Of a stretch of 64,000 nt of DNA, positions 10,222-21,142 are shown piece by piece. The notes under the pieces were generated by a model, which worked only from the letters and a program-made list of their open reading frames with translations, was not told the origin of the DNA and searched no databases. Position numbers and translations under genes: made by a program. Position 1 is the stretch's first letter. Each line of letters opens with the position of its first letter. Source of the stretch: Adiantum capillus-veneris (lineage: Eukaryota; Streptophyta; Polypodiopsida; Polypodiales; Pteridaceae); NCBI GenBank assembly GCA_014529385.2, contig CM043965.1, positions 16,492,912 through 16,556,911 of the forward strand. The letters are read 5' to 3'.

Positions 10222-12045
10222 CTTCCTTATGTGCTTCAACACAAAATGCCCTTCAACCATTCAACACACACTCCTTAAGCAATCCCTTTGAACACTGCAC
10301 AAACTCACATGCAAAGATTGACCTTCACCATATTAGTTCTGATATACTTCTAAGAAAAGCAAGCACAAAACCTCAAAACTCAAAACACCATAATGCACAA
10401 ATACTTGACAACTCCTTTCCTTTCCCAAAAGAAGAGACTACTTACACACATAAGGCGGCATGCATAGAGAGCTCTTCTCCATCTATGCAGCCCCAAGACT
10501 TACTTACACACAACATAAGGAGATAAGCCAAGCAAATAGACACCATGGTGCACAAAAAAATTTCTCAACAAACAAGCAACCCAATGAGCACAAAATATGA
10601 GAAGCTGTCAAGATAGGCTTACCAATTTTACATGCGTTTAGAGCAAAAGTGTGACGATGACACCCCAATTGCAACAATTTGTTGATCAAACCATGAGATA
10701 GATCATTGAGCTTGATATCCTTGCTCTCATATAGAATCTACAATCCTTATTTAGGGATGAGTATGATAAGAGAAATGTTTGCAAGAGAATGGTAGCAATA
10801 GCATATTGATGCTCTCTCTATGGTGCCGCTTATGATAGCGAGCTTAGGAAATGGATAGGGACACAAGAGGAGAGAGAGATTAGGGCTTCCCTAACCTTAG
10901 AGGAGCTTATTTACAGCAATGGAGTAGGTGTGTGTATTTTTGTGCTTGCCAAAAGGCCTTTTTATAGCTGTACAAGACCTTGGGTTAGGTTAAACTTGAC
11001 TAGGGTAGGTAATTAACCATAGTTAGGTTCCCTTTTGATCATTCCTTCAATTATGCAAATAAGGGACTTATTTTTTCATTAAAAATAGCCTTTTAGGTCG
11101 TGGAGGCTCCATAAGGGTTAATAATGGATGTGGGCCCCACCATGATGTCCCTCCAGTGGCCCCTGCAGAGTGTCCCCATCCTGTTTGTTGTGTCTCTGGA
11201 AGCATCTTGAGCCGACCCCTCCACATGCAAGTGGTTTTTAACTCCCCATTGGTATTTTAGAATGTTGGAGAAGTCAAGAAAAATTTTCACCTTTGTGATT
11301 TACCTGATTGTAACTTTGACCTGCAGTAATAGTGTCCGCAGCACCTTGTTTTCACCATAACTTTCAGCCTGTAACTCAGAATTGGGTGCTGTAAAAGGCA
11401 AAGTTGACCTTCTCAAAGTGTTTAAGCCGATTTTGGAGTGTTCCTCAAGTATACCCACGAGCTAAGGCGTTCAAGATGCATCCAAAACACTTTTTGAACC
11501 AAGTCTCCTTGTAGGGGGCCCTGTAGCATGCATCCAAGGTGTAGCATGCTTTTTCAAAAGAGAATCCACCTTAAACAAATGAGGTAGGCTCCAATAAAGT
11601 TTGATTTATTGGGGATATACATTATATTTAAGATTTGTTGACCAACACAAGTAAATGATCCAAGACTTGGGTCACATAGTGGTGGGGAAGGGAAGGCCTA
11701 CAAGGTTAACCCTACCCTTGAGAGAAGATGGGTAAGATAAGTGCCCATAAATTATTTATTTACAAATTATGGGATGTAGATAGCTATTTCAATTAGTAAA
11801 GGTAATTAGTTAAAAGAATATACAGTAAAAAACTAGGAGAGTAGAATTAAGTTTACTATTTACATTTAGCATGAAGAGAGAAATATGATGTAAATGCATA
11901 AAGATCTAAGAAGGGTAAGGTGTTTGTATGGAAAAAGGCTATTACGGAAAGAGAGAATGAACACTAGGTTAAAACTTTGATAAAAAATATATACATTTAA
12001 GTAGAAATGTAGTGCAAATGCAAGGTTACCATTTAACGCTACTCA
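10048..12045 (+). mobile_element. Solo LTR of about 2.0 kb with CTAC target duplication
   Basis: The 1998-bp segment begins TGAGAGCGG and ends GCTACTCA, flanked by CTAC at 10044-10047 and 12046-12049. The minus-strand copy of the surrounding LTR (21840-22440) runs straight through this point with one CTAC (22228-22231), which gives the empty site. There is no gag, pol, primer site or second LTR inside, so a solo LTR is the simplest reading. A CA microsatellite lies at about 10189-10214. A TATA-like TTTTTATAG near 10965 may be its promoter. The plus orientation is not proven. Confidence 0.65.
10188..10214. repeat. (CA)n microsatellite
   Basis: About 13 CA units, directly visible, inside the solo LTR. 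Confidence 0.95.
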
Positions 12046-12435
12046 CTACCTAACGGTCACTACCTGGCGGTCTCACTACAGTGAAGAATAAAAGTCAATA
12101 GCGAAAGGGAGGAGAATCTTATACATTATGGAGTTGGAGTCAACAAAATATTATTAATTCAAGCATAATTCACTTGTGGACACAAGACTCTCACATGGAG
12201 TCAAGAGAAAGATTTTTGGAAGGCAAAAGACGGACACATATTTTTGTGGGATTTTTCTCTATTTTTTCCATTCCGAATCGGAAAAAGTTTTCAACAAAGA
12301 AGTTGTAGAGTTAAGCTGACCTTTTTGTCCCTATTTTTTTATAATTTTTGAAGCTACAATTTGGGAGATATATCAAGAATGGTGGAGCCTATCTGTCCAC
12401 ATGGGAAGAAGTCATGATTATCCAACTCCACACAC
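12046..12435 (+). mobile_element. Continuation of the interrupted LTR
   Basis: This stretch is the reverse complement of about 21850-22230 with moderate divergence and continues the LTR that starts at 9917. No ORF. Confidence 0.6.
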
Positions 12436-12803
12436 ACTATTATCTATGTATCCAATGATTCATTACACTTGATTATAAATAAGCTTCAGCCTCTTGAACA
12501 TATCCAAGGATTTATTACGCTTGATTATAAATAATCTTGAGCCTCTTGAATGTATCCAAGGATTCATTACACTTGATTGTAAATAATCTTGATCATCTTG
12601 AACATACTACTATCTATGTATCCAATGATTCATTATGCTTGATTATAAATAAGCTTGAGACTATTGAACATACTACTATCTAAGTATCCAATGATTCATT
12701 ATGCTTGATTATAAATAAGCTTGAGACTATTGAACATACTACTATCTATGTATCCAATGATTCATTACGCTTGATTATAAATAAGCTTGATCCTCTTGAA
12801 CAC
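12436..12803 (+). repeat. Minisatellite repeating a TATA-box-like core
   Basis: Six units spaced about 52, 52, 66, 68 and 67 bp share GATTCATTA, CTTGATTATAAATAA and CTTGA. Nearly every unit repeats TTATAAATAA; one has TTGTAAATAA. The longer units contain an extra CTACTATCTATGTA-like block. In the corresponding minus-strand LTR (near 21640) a single TATAAAAGG occurs after a non-repetitive stretch, so this copy appears to have amplified its own promoter region. Confidence 0.8.
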
Positions 12804-12921
12804 ATTATGAGGTGTATTTTTTAGCTTCATATTTTTATTATAAGCTTAAAAAATAAATTCGTATATTACAAAATCTTGTTGATTGCTTTGTTGATGTTCT
12901 TGCATGTGGCAATGAGCTTGC

Positions 12922-13104
12922 ATGTGTCTTGAATCTAACTTATTTTGCATTAAGCTTTCTCAGGAGTGGTATGACCAAATTGTTAGTTTTGAATTTCCCT
13001 CTAGGATGAATAAGGTTGAGAAGAAACGTCTCATTACCCATGCACAAAGGTTTTCTATCATTGAAAGGGAGTTGCATCAAAAGGGGTTTGAGGGATTATA
13101 CTAA
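12922..13104 (+). pseudogene. Gypsy integrase zinc-domain remnant
   Basis: Sixty codons (CIKLSQEWYDQIVSF, then RMNKVEKKRLITHAQRF, then IIERELHQKGFEGLY) resemble the segment between RNase H and the HHCC zinc domain of plant Ty3/gypsy integrases. The zinc ligands themselves are gone and the ORF ends at 13104. It is an isolated fragment, not a gene. Confidence 0.45.
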
Positions 13105-13678
<574 letters not shown>

Positions 13679-13814
13679 TGGACTCCATAGTGCACATGAT
13701 TGTACAACTTATGCAATTGCTTTACAAAAAGATATCTTGGATCCACTTACACACAAAGAAAAACTTATTTTTTCTCAAAAATATCTTCTATTTTTAGGCT
13801 ACCTCGGAGACCCA

Positions 13815-14462
13815 CCCATCCAAATAGCTTGATATCATGAACGCGTTCTAAACAATCATCAAACATGGAAAAACTTATGCCTCGATCACGTTAGGAGGAA
13901 ATTGGTATTTTTCGTAGAAATTGTGTTTTTTTCTCTTTTCGATCTAATTTCGGAGATTTGGCAATCCAAACAACTCAAAATCTTGTATGCGTGGTGTACA
14001 TGCTATGGACATATTACATTTAAGATCACTTTGTCAAAAAATTCTATTTGGCCATGTTTAGAGAAATCTCGCCTTTCCTTTTTGAAATACAGTGCGTTTT
14101 TTAATTTTTGGCCCAAATTTGGAGATTTTGGAGCCTTGAATGTAGTATATCTAGTGTGATAGGTCTATGTACTATGGATAGGATAAAAATCAGCAATCAT
14201 CAAACATGATGTTTTAAAAAAAATTCTCAATCACATTAGGAGAGAATTGACGTTTTTCGTAGAAACTATGTTCTTTTCTCTTTTCGACCTAATTTTGGAG
14301 ATTTGTCAATACAAACAACTTGGGATTTTACATGCATATTGTACATGCCATGGATATACTCATTCCAAGATTAATTTGCCAAAAAATCTCATTTGGCCAC
14401 ATTTAAAGAAATCTCACCTTTGTAGCTTAAAATAAACTGTATTTTTCACTTTTTGGGCCAAT
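13815..14462 (+). repeat. Satellite DNA, left block (units about 350 bp)
   Basis: At least two diverged units are marked by TCGATCAC(G/A)TTAGGAG at 13877 and 14229, each followed by a CGTAGAAAxT stretch, CTAATTT(C/T)GGAGATTTG and a GTACATGCTATGGATAT-like stretch. The second unit is cut at about 14462 by a copia integrase fragment. Confidence 0.75.
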
Positions 14463-15658
14463 ATATGGTTGCTTCTTTGCCGCCTCTTGAAGCACCTGTC
14501 AAACATGTTTGTGAAGGCTGTATTTTGGGTAAGATGTAGCGTTCTAAATTTCCAAAGGATGGTTCAGTTCGGGCCACATACAGGTTGCAGCTTGTGCATA
14601 GTGATGTTTGTGGGCCCATGCAAACTCCGTCCTTGGGCAATTACTTGTACTTCGTGACTTTCATTGATGATTACTCCAGGCATGCATGGGTATTTCTGCT
14701 TAAAGCGAAGTCCGAAGTTTTTATGTGCTTCAAACAATTTCTGGCTATGGCTGAAAATGTCTCGAAATGTACTATGGGCACCCTCCGTTCCAATCGAGGG
14801 GGGGAGTATATGTCTCATGAATTTAATGCATTTCTGGCTAGTCGTGGGATAAAACACCAATGTACAATGCCTTACACACCTAAGTAAAATGGTGTTGCTG
14901 AGAGGAAAAACAGGTCACTGACGGAAATGGCACGATGTATGGTCAAAAGTCAAGCTTTGCCGCATTCTTTTTGGCTTGAGGCCATTATGTGTTCCACTTA
15001 TGTACTTAACAGGTGTCCTACGAAAGCTTTGTAGTCTATTACTCCATATGAAGCATGGCATGATAGAAAGCCTTCTATTGAGCCCATGCGTGTTTTTGGC
15101 TGTTTGGCATATGCTTTGGTGCCACAAGTGCAACGCAGAAAATTCGATGATAAGGCTGTCAAATGTATTTTTGTTGGTTATAGTGTTGAAAGCAAAGGAT
15201 ACAGGTTGTATCATCCACGAACAAAACGTATTCTGGTTTCACGGGATGTAGTGTTTGTGGAAGATTCTGTTCAGCCCTTGCTGTCATGTACTAGAGACAG
15301 TAATGTAAGCTCACAGGACATTTATGACACTTTGTTGCCTCTTTTCAGTGGTGGAAATACGAATGTAAGTTCCAATGAGGCAAATGTAGAGCCTATGGGG
15401 GTTTCTGAAAATGTTTTAGATCAGCCTATTACTGATAAAGATGTACATGATGTACTTGATGAGGAAAGGGCTGAAAATGAGCAGGCTAGAGGTATGCCAA
15501 AATGGTTGGTGCACACTTTGCGTGACAGTAAATTGGATGCACCTTTGTCTAGTCGTACTCGTTCAGGCTCTCGCCATTCATCTTATGCATCAGATTGTTA
15601 TGCTTTGGCTGTGTCTAGCTTACATGATGTTGATGAGCCTCTGACTTTTGATGAAGCA
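14463..15658 (+). pseudogene. Copia integrase fragment embedded in satellite
   Basis: It is collinear, with no net length change, with 48305-49500 and mostly with 49698-50792. It runs from the pre-integrase Cys box (VCEGCILG) through the first catalytic Asp (VHSDVCGP), the FIDDYSRHAW motif and the GVAERKN box to the integrase C-terminus. It is broken by TAA in the TPKxNGVAE box, by TAG near 15034, and by loss of the second catalytic Asp (RSNRGGEY instead of RSDRGGEY). It has no LTR or target duplication; both ends join satellite. Most shared variants match the second integrase copy in the 46-kb element (49698-50792), not the first. Confidence 0.9.
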
Positions 15659-16103
15659 ATTCTGGTATCCGATTGACTTGATATCAATTGTGACAGACAT
15701 ATGTACTATAGATATGCATCAACAATCTTCAAAGATGAAGAGAGTAATGCCTCGATCACATTAGGAGAGACTTGGTGTTTCGATCTAATTTCAGAGATTT
15801 CTCGATCCAAACAATTAGGGATCTTGCATGCATGTTTTACATGCTATGAATATACTCAATCTAAGATAATTTTGTCAAAAGATCCCATGTGTCCTTGTTT
15901 AGAGAAATCTTGGCTTTCCTTTTATTAACAAATTGCGCTTTTCAACTTTCAATCCAAATTTAAAGATTTTGGTGTCTGAATGGCTTGATATGTGGTGTGC
16001 TAGGCCGTTGTCCTATGGATATATATCATCAATCATTAAACATAGAAAATTTTTTGTCTCGATCACTTTAGGAGAGAATTTGCACTTTTTGTAAAAACTG
16101 CGC
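15659..16103 (+). repeat. Satellite DNA, right block
   Basis: It continues the satellite, with unit markers at about 15752 and 16060. The first 197 bp (15659-15855) are nearly identical to 49501-49697 inside the copia element, including the same join to the integrase sequence (AAGCA then ATTCTGG). Confidence 0.85.
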
Positions 16104-17504
16104 TGTCGTGCTGTGACACGTACATAGTGGGAACGCATCCTACAAGAGTTATCTTGTAACTTTTTAGATACATAGTTATATTTTCTATAATGTACATATG
16201 CATATTTAAGTATAATAATATGCTTTCTATCTCATCCTATTATTTATCTCAAGGGTAACCTATTCTTACTTTACCATCAGAAAATACTATGGAAAAAGCG
16301 TCAATAGCTCCGCCTCTTTAACTTGGGGCAAAAAGCATTGATTCTTTATTTTTACTATCTCATTAATCATCTCAGACCGTAGCTAGATCCTATATCTAGG
16401 GTAAAATCCAATATATATATATATTCTATGTATTTTTCATATTTTTCTTATATTTCTTTCTAAATAGCTACTAGGAGGGAATCAAATCCTAGTGGGACAT
16501 TAGGTGGCATGATTTCAAAGATACACTTATTTTAATGCATTATTGCAAGCATGAATACAAAACTTTGTCAAAGAGCAATGTCATGCTTTCATATGGCATG
16601 AGGTGTCCTTATCAAATGAAAGTCTAGGCTAAGGGGACCACAGGAAGACTTTTGCTGCCAGAAATGGACCCTATTTTGATGAATTTTTTACACAAGGTTC
16701 AAATCCGAATTGGAAAATGATTTTAAAATAAAAATTGTAGCTAATGAGCTGAAGTTTCTGCCCATATTTTTACTTTTTTATTTGGAGCCACTGTTCAGGA
16801 GATATGATCAAAATACTAGATCCCAGTCTGCCCACATCATGCAGGGATAGCTCATTTCCAACTTTTCCAATTTCTGTTCACACTGGCTCCTCTCTTCTTG
16901 TGTAAACCCTTGGGGGTTCCTTTCACCTATAAAAGGGGAACTCTTCTTCCTTGAAAAAGGAAATCAAGCATTCAAGCCATTGATGAGAGGAATTCTTGAG
17001 GGAGTGAGTAGTAATGCCTAATTGTACTTAGCCATTAACATAAGCCCAAGCCTACACTTTCTCCTAGAGGAAGACTAGCCATTCTTGTACTCTATCCTTG
17101 GAAGATCAACTCTAATCAAAGAAGGTCTTGCACTTGGTGTATCAATCAAAGTGGAGTTCTCCCCGCTTCTTCTCTCTCTATCAATAATGGTGCCAAAGGG
17201 TTTGTCAAGTAAGATGTGTTCTACATTGATGTTTTCTTGATTTCTTGTTGTTTTCTTTTTCATCTCTAATCCAACAGATATATATATATATATAATCTCG
17301 TCTCCTTAACCAAACCTATTCCTCTCTCTCTTAGTAATTCATCCTCTCTACAAATTTTAGGTTCTCCTTGCTACAGGTACATCTCTCCCCGTAGTATCCT
17401 TATTGCCTGCGGGCAAGAATAGGGCTTGGGAGGGAAACGCTCTTCTCTTCTCTTCCCGTCTCTTCTCTCATATCTACATTTTTCACATAATAGAGTTATC
17501 CTAG

Positions 17505-17702
17505 ATGAATAATCCACATGATGATAATTTCTATCGCTTTCACTGTGTACGATCTATTAAAATTAACGTATGGATTAGCCGTAAAATACACTTTCAGCAA
17601 CGTATAGTGTTTCTCTTTGGTCCTGAAAGGCTCAATGAAATACTTCTATCACCGGATCTCATTATACTACCTCTCATAGACTATACTTTTCTTTTGACGT
17701 AA
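17505..17702 (+). CDS. Micro-ORF A, copy in the 5' LTR, frameshifted near its end
   Basis: It starts MNNPHDDNFYRFHCVRSI, passes through RKIHFQQRIVFLFGPERL, and ends early. Compared with the copy at 20924, one A is missing in the GACTATA(A)CTTTTC stretch, which shifts the frame and brings in the stop at 17702; the intact copy continues to FDVSVVILL. In other copies the core from INV to FGP is the best conserved part. No signal peptide, membrane helix or enzyme motif is visible. B begins 16 bp after this premature stop. Function unknown; conservation suggests a real protein in the parental element. Confidence 0.6.
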   Translation: MNNPHDDNFYRFHCVRSIKINVWISRKIHFQQRIVFLFGPERLNEILLSPDLIILPLIDYTFLLT

Positions 17703-17718
17703 GCGTAGTTATCTTGCT

Positions 17719-17931
17719 ATGAACCAAGAGGATTTGTACACACAATTAATCCCAATCACTAGACAAAATATATATATTATGGTAAGCATAAAACTACAAT
17801 TCCAAAGAACAATTCGTAGCCTATTTGGTCAGCCAAGATTGAATGTCATTAACTCATCTATTAACCCTTTCATATTACCCATGATACGATATGACCATAG
17901 CCTTGATGTTTTCATCTTTGTGTTGTTTTGA
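17719..17931 (+). CDS. Micro-ORF B, copy in the 5' LTR (70 codons, intact)
   Basis: Starts MNQEDLYTQLIPI and ends LDVFIFVLF. The ATG lies in CTATGAACC, so in an unshifted upstream A ORF the A stop (TGA) overlaps the B start (ATG). A and B share the order basic segment, FQ(Q/R)R, FG, RL, P-I-I/F-LP, I-D/R-Y, D-V, V-x-L, so B looks like a diverged duplicate of A. The copy at 7977 is a more distant relative. B ends about 200 bp before the LTR end and 250 bp before the first internal ORF. Confidence 0.6.
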   Translation: MNQEDLYTQLIPITRQNIYIMVSIKLQFQRTIRSLFGQPRLNVINSSINPFILPMIRYDHSLDVFIFVLF

Positions 17932-18134
17932 CACTCTGTTTTGTGTTCTTTCTTTGTGTGTGTGAGTGCAAGAGAGAAAGAGTGGGGCTTTTTTGATTGC
18001 ACTTCCTTCCAAACCCTAGTCTTCATGGCATCTATGGTTTAACTCCTTCATATAGTTTTTTTTTTGAGTTCTCTCACAAACTCTCACAGCCATAAGCCCG
18101 GTGCTTTCCCGGCAAGACCGCAAATTTCTCGACA

Positions 18135-18165
18135 TATTTTTGGTGAACCCGACGTGAACAAGCCG
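18135..18165 (+). promoter_or_regulatory. Primer binding site region
   Basis: Just after the LTR, TATTTTTGGTGAACCCGAC precedes a GTGAACAAGCC stretch. TGGTGAACCCGACGTGAA would pair with a tRNA 3' end ending in CCA. The tRNA was not identified by eye. Confidence 0.55.
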
Positions 18166-18182
18166 GGTGAGAGTACATAAAG

Positions 18183-19324
18183 ATGGCTAGCAAAGTGGAG
18201 CAGCTATATGCTCCACTTTGCTATATGCTGAAATGAAAGAGCTTGCAGATAGATGCAAATGGCTCGAAGAAGAAGACCGGATTGAAAGCGCTAGGCAATC
18301 CGTATATAATGAGCTTAATATATTCGAAGGCTATGATCCAGAAGGATATCTTGAGTGCTATGTGATAGAGATGAGGCTTCAAGCAATTCCAGAAGCTCGG
18401 ATGATTGCAGCATTTGTTGAACTTGTGAGTGATGATTTCAAGCACCAAGCTCAAGACTATGCAAGTGTATATGCAAGCAACTGGGGTGAGTTTTCTACAG
18501 CTATAACACAGGTATGCTTGGAACATCAAGACCAAGAGATGGAGCAAAGTGGAAGTGGATGTGACCAGCTAGAGTTGGTGTCTCCTGTAAGCCATGCAAG
18601 TGTCAACACATCCATACAGGCTACTTTAGAAGCAGTAATAGATGCATATATTTTGCAAGATGCAAATTTATTGTATGCAGATGAAGCAGACATAGTGGAA
18701 GCTATTTATGCACGTTTGGGTCTTGTAACCTTCGTATCTCAAGATAATGACTCTCATGATGCTATCCAAGCGCCTGAAATGGCTCAAAGCGACTTAAGGG
18801 TTCTCCCTAGATGAATGGAGACATGATTCAGTTGAAGATACTTTAGCAATGGGTCAAAAAGGAAGAAGGGGTGAAGATATTGTGTCAGAGACTAACTCCA
18901 AGGAGGTTTTTGAGCAGTCGGTTACAAGTGACCGGGAGCATACCTACCAGGATGATTTGGAAAGGGAATAGACACCATATTTGAGAGGTATGCAAAGTTT
19001 TATGATGTAAAGATGGAGAGGTATTTGGTAAAAGGTGAGAGAATTGATGAGAGGTTTACCATGCATATTTCTGAGGATTCTCTCGATGTTGAGAAAGGCT
19101 ATCTAGAGGATTCTTTTGAGAATGAAGATGTAGATTCAGACTTCTATGCGAAAGAGGTACATATGGATTTAGAGGTTGGTGAGAAGGTTGAAGTGCAATT
19201 TCAAAAATATTTCAAGTATATTACAGGAAGCGTGGAAGTGATTTTTGAAGAGGAGGATGAGGAACTTATGTCTCTACGTCATGAAGATTTTGCGCATAAT
19301 GGAGATTTGTTACAGATGTTTTGA
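18183..19324 (+). pseudogene. Only internal ORF of the 16104-21555 element, acidic, broken
   Basis: An ATG at 18183 opens a reading frame that is shut at 18236 because a 17-nt insertion shifts it. The same frame continues as an open stretch at 18218-18814 (EMKELADRCKWLEEE at the start, then a WGEFSTAIT stretch). A further shift then leads to an open stretch at 19013-19324 that is very rich in Asp and Glu. There is no zinc knuckle, protease, RT or integrase. The mid-part (GYLECYV, then NWGEFS) is faintly gag-capsid-like, but I would not assign it. The interior totals only 1391 bp, so the element is non-autonomous. Confidence 0.5.
18188..18223. other. 15-bp inverted repeat with 6-nt loop at the ORF start
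   Basis: TAGCAAAGTGGAGCA (18188-18202), GCTATA, then TGCTCCACTTTGCTA (18209-18223). A 10-bp direct repeat GCTATATGCT (18203-18212, 18220-18229) flanks the extra 17 nt. Together these look like a small template-switch duplication, and its length explains the frameshift of the internal ORF. Confidence 0.8.
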
Positions 19325-19513
19325 AGACAGATGTATATAACAATTCCTTCTGATCCGAGAGGAATTAAAAGATGCGGATAATCTCAATGCTTAGTACAAT
19401 ACAAGTTTTTGAGTTACCCATATGATCCTGAAGGAGGTCATGGGATGACACGGGATACAATTGCTTTCACAAGTTACCATGAGGCTGGCACATGCCGGAG
19501 GATGTGCAGGTTT

Positions 19514-19525
19514 AGAGGGGGTGGA
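19514..19525 (+). promoter_or_regulatory. Polypurine tract
   Basis: AGAGGGGGTGGA lies directly before the 3' LTR, as required for plus-strand priming. Confidence 0.7.
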
Positions 19526-20923
19526 AGTCGTGCTGTGACACGTACATAGTGGGAACGCATCCTACAAGAGTTATCTTGTAACTTTTTAGATACATAGTTA
19601 TATTTTCTATAGTGTACATATGCATATTTAAGTATAATAATATGCTTTCTATCTCATCCTATTATTTATCTCAAGGCTAACCTATTCTTACTTTGCCATC
19701 AGAAAATACTATGAAAAAAGCGTCAATAGCTCCTCCTCTTTAACTTGGGGCAAAAAGCATTGTTTCTTTATTTTTACTATCTCATTAATCATCTCACACC
19801 GTAGCAAGATCCTATATCTAGGGTAAACTCCAATATATATATATTCTATGTATTTTTGATATTTTTCTTATATTTCTTTCTAAATAGCTACTAGGAGGGA
19901 ATCAAATCCTAGTGGGACACTAGGTGGCATGATTTCAAAGATACACTTATTTTAATGCATTATTGCAAGCATGATTACAAAACTTTTTCAAAGAGCAATG
20001 TCATGCTTTCATATGGCATGAGGTGTCCTTATCAAATGAAAGTCTAGGCTAAGGGGACCACAAGAAGACTTTTGCTGCCAGAAATGGACCCTATTTTGAT
20101 GAATTTTTTACACAAGGTTCCAATCTGAATTGGAAAATGATTTTAAAATGAAAATCGTAGCTAATGAGCTGAAGTTTTTGTCCATATTTTTACTTTTTTA
20201 TTTGGAGCCATGGTTCAAGAGATATGATCAAAATACTGGACCCCAGTCTGCCCACATCATGCAGGGATAGCTCATTTCCAACTTTTCCAATTTCTGTTCA
20301 CACTGGCTCCTCTCTTCTTGTGCAAACCCTTGGGGGTTCCCTTCACCTATAAAAGGGGACCTCTTCTTCCTTGAAAAAGAATTTCAAGGATTCAAGCCAT
20401 TGATGAGAGGAATTCTTGAGGGAGTGAGTAGTAATGCCTAATTGTACTTAGCCATTAACATAAGCCCAAGCCTACACTTTCTCCTAGAGGAAGACTAGCC
20501 ATTCTTGTACGCTATCCTTGGAAGATCAACTCTAATCAAAGAAGGTCTTGCACTTGGCGTATCAATCAAAGTGGAGTTCTACCCTCTTCTTCTCTCTCCA
20601 CCAATAATGGTGCCAAAGGGTTTGTCAAGTAAGATGTGTTCTACATTGATGTTTTCTTGATTTCTTGTTGTTTTCTTTTTCATCTCTAATCCAATATATA
20701 TATATATATAGCTAATGTCGTCTCCTTAACCAAATCTATCTCTCTCTCTCTCTCTCTTAGTAATTCATCCTCTCTTTTAGGTTCTCCTTGCTACAGGTAC
20801 ATCTCTCCCGCAGTATCCTTATTGCCTATGGGCAAGAATAGGGCTTGGGAGGGAAATGCTCTTCTCTTCTCTTCCCGTCTCTTCTCTCATATCTACATTT
20901 TTCACATACTAGAGTTATCCTAG

Positions 20924-21142
20924 ATGAATAATCCACATGATGATAATTTCTATCGCATTCACTCTATACGATCTATTAAAATTAACGTATGGATTAGCCG
21001 TAAAATACACTTTCAGCAACGTATAGTGTTTCTCTTTGGCCCTGAAAGGCTCAATGAAATACTTCTATCACCGGATCCCATTATACTACCTCTCATAGAC
21101 TATAACTTTTCTTTTGACGTAAGCGTAGTTATCTTGCTATGA
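20924..21142 (+). CDS. Micro-ORF A, intact copy (72 codons)
   Basis: An intact small ORF starting MNNPHDDNFYRIHSI and ending SFDVSVVILL. The stop TGA (21140-21142) overlaps the ATG of B (21139-21141) as ATGA. It is the reference for A: basic middle (SRKIHFQQR), FLFGPERL, PDPIILPLIDY and a hydrophobic tail. Against the A copy at 30415, 17 of 21 residues from INV to FGP are the same; 14 of those 17 use a different codon, including AGC/TCC for Ser and CGT/AGG for Arg. That pattern is expected only if the protein was under selection. Function unknown. Confidence 0.65.
   Translation: MNNPHDDNFYRIHSIRSIKINVWISRKIHFQQRIVFLFGPERLNEILLSPDPIILPLIDYNFSFDVSVVILL

Larger units (their letters stand above)
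16104..18134 (+). mobile_element. 5' LTR (2031 bp) of the long-LTR, short-interior element
   Basis: Starts TGTCGTGCTGTG and ends CTCGACA. It is collinear with 19526-21555 and a few percent diverged in the stretches I compared. A strong TATA box, TATAAAAG, is at 16928-16935, so roughly 1.2 kb of the LTR would be transcribed leader. That leader contains micro-ORFs A (17505) and B (17719). The left flank is satellite and the right flank of the whole element is a different LTR, so there is no convincing target duplication (GCGC against GCGT at best). Confidence 0.85.

Noticed and set aside
12436-12803. CRISPR-like array
   Set aside because: The units are contiguous and variable, without unique spacers, in plant LTR DNA; it is a minisatellite.
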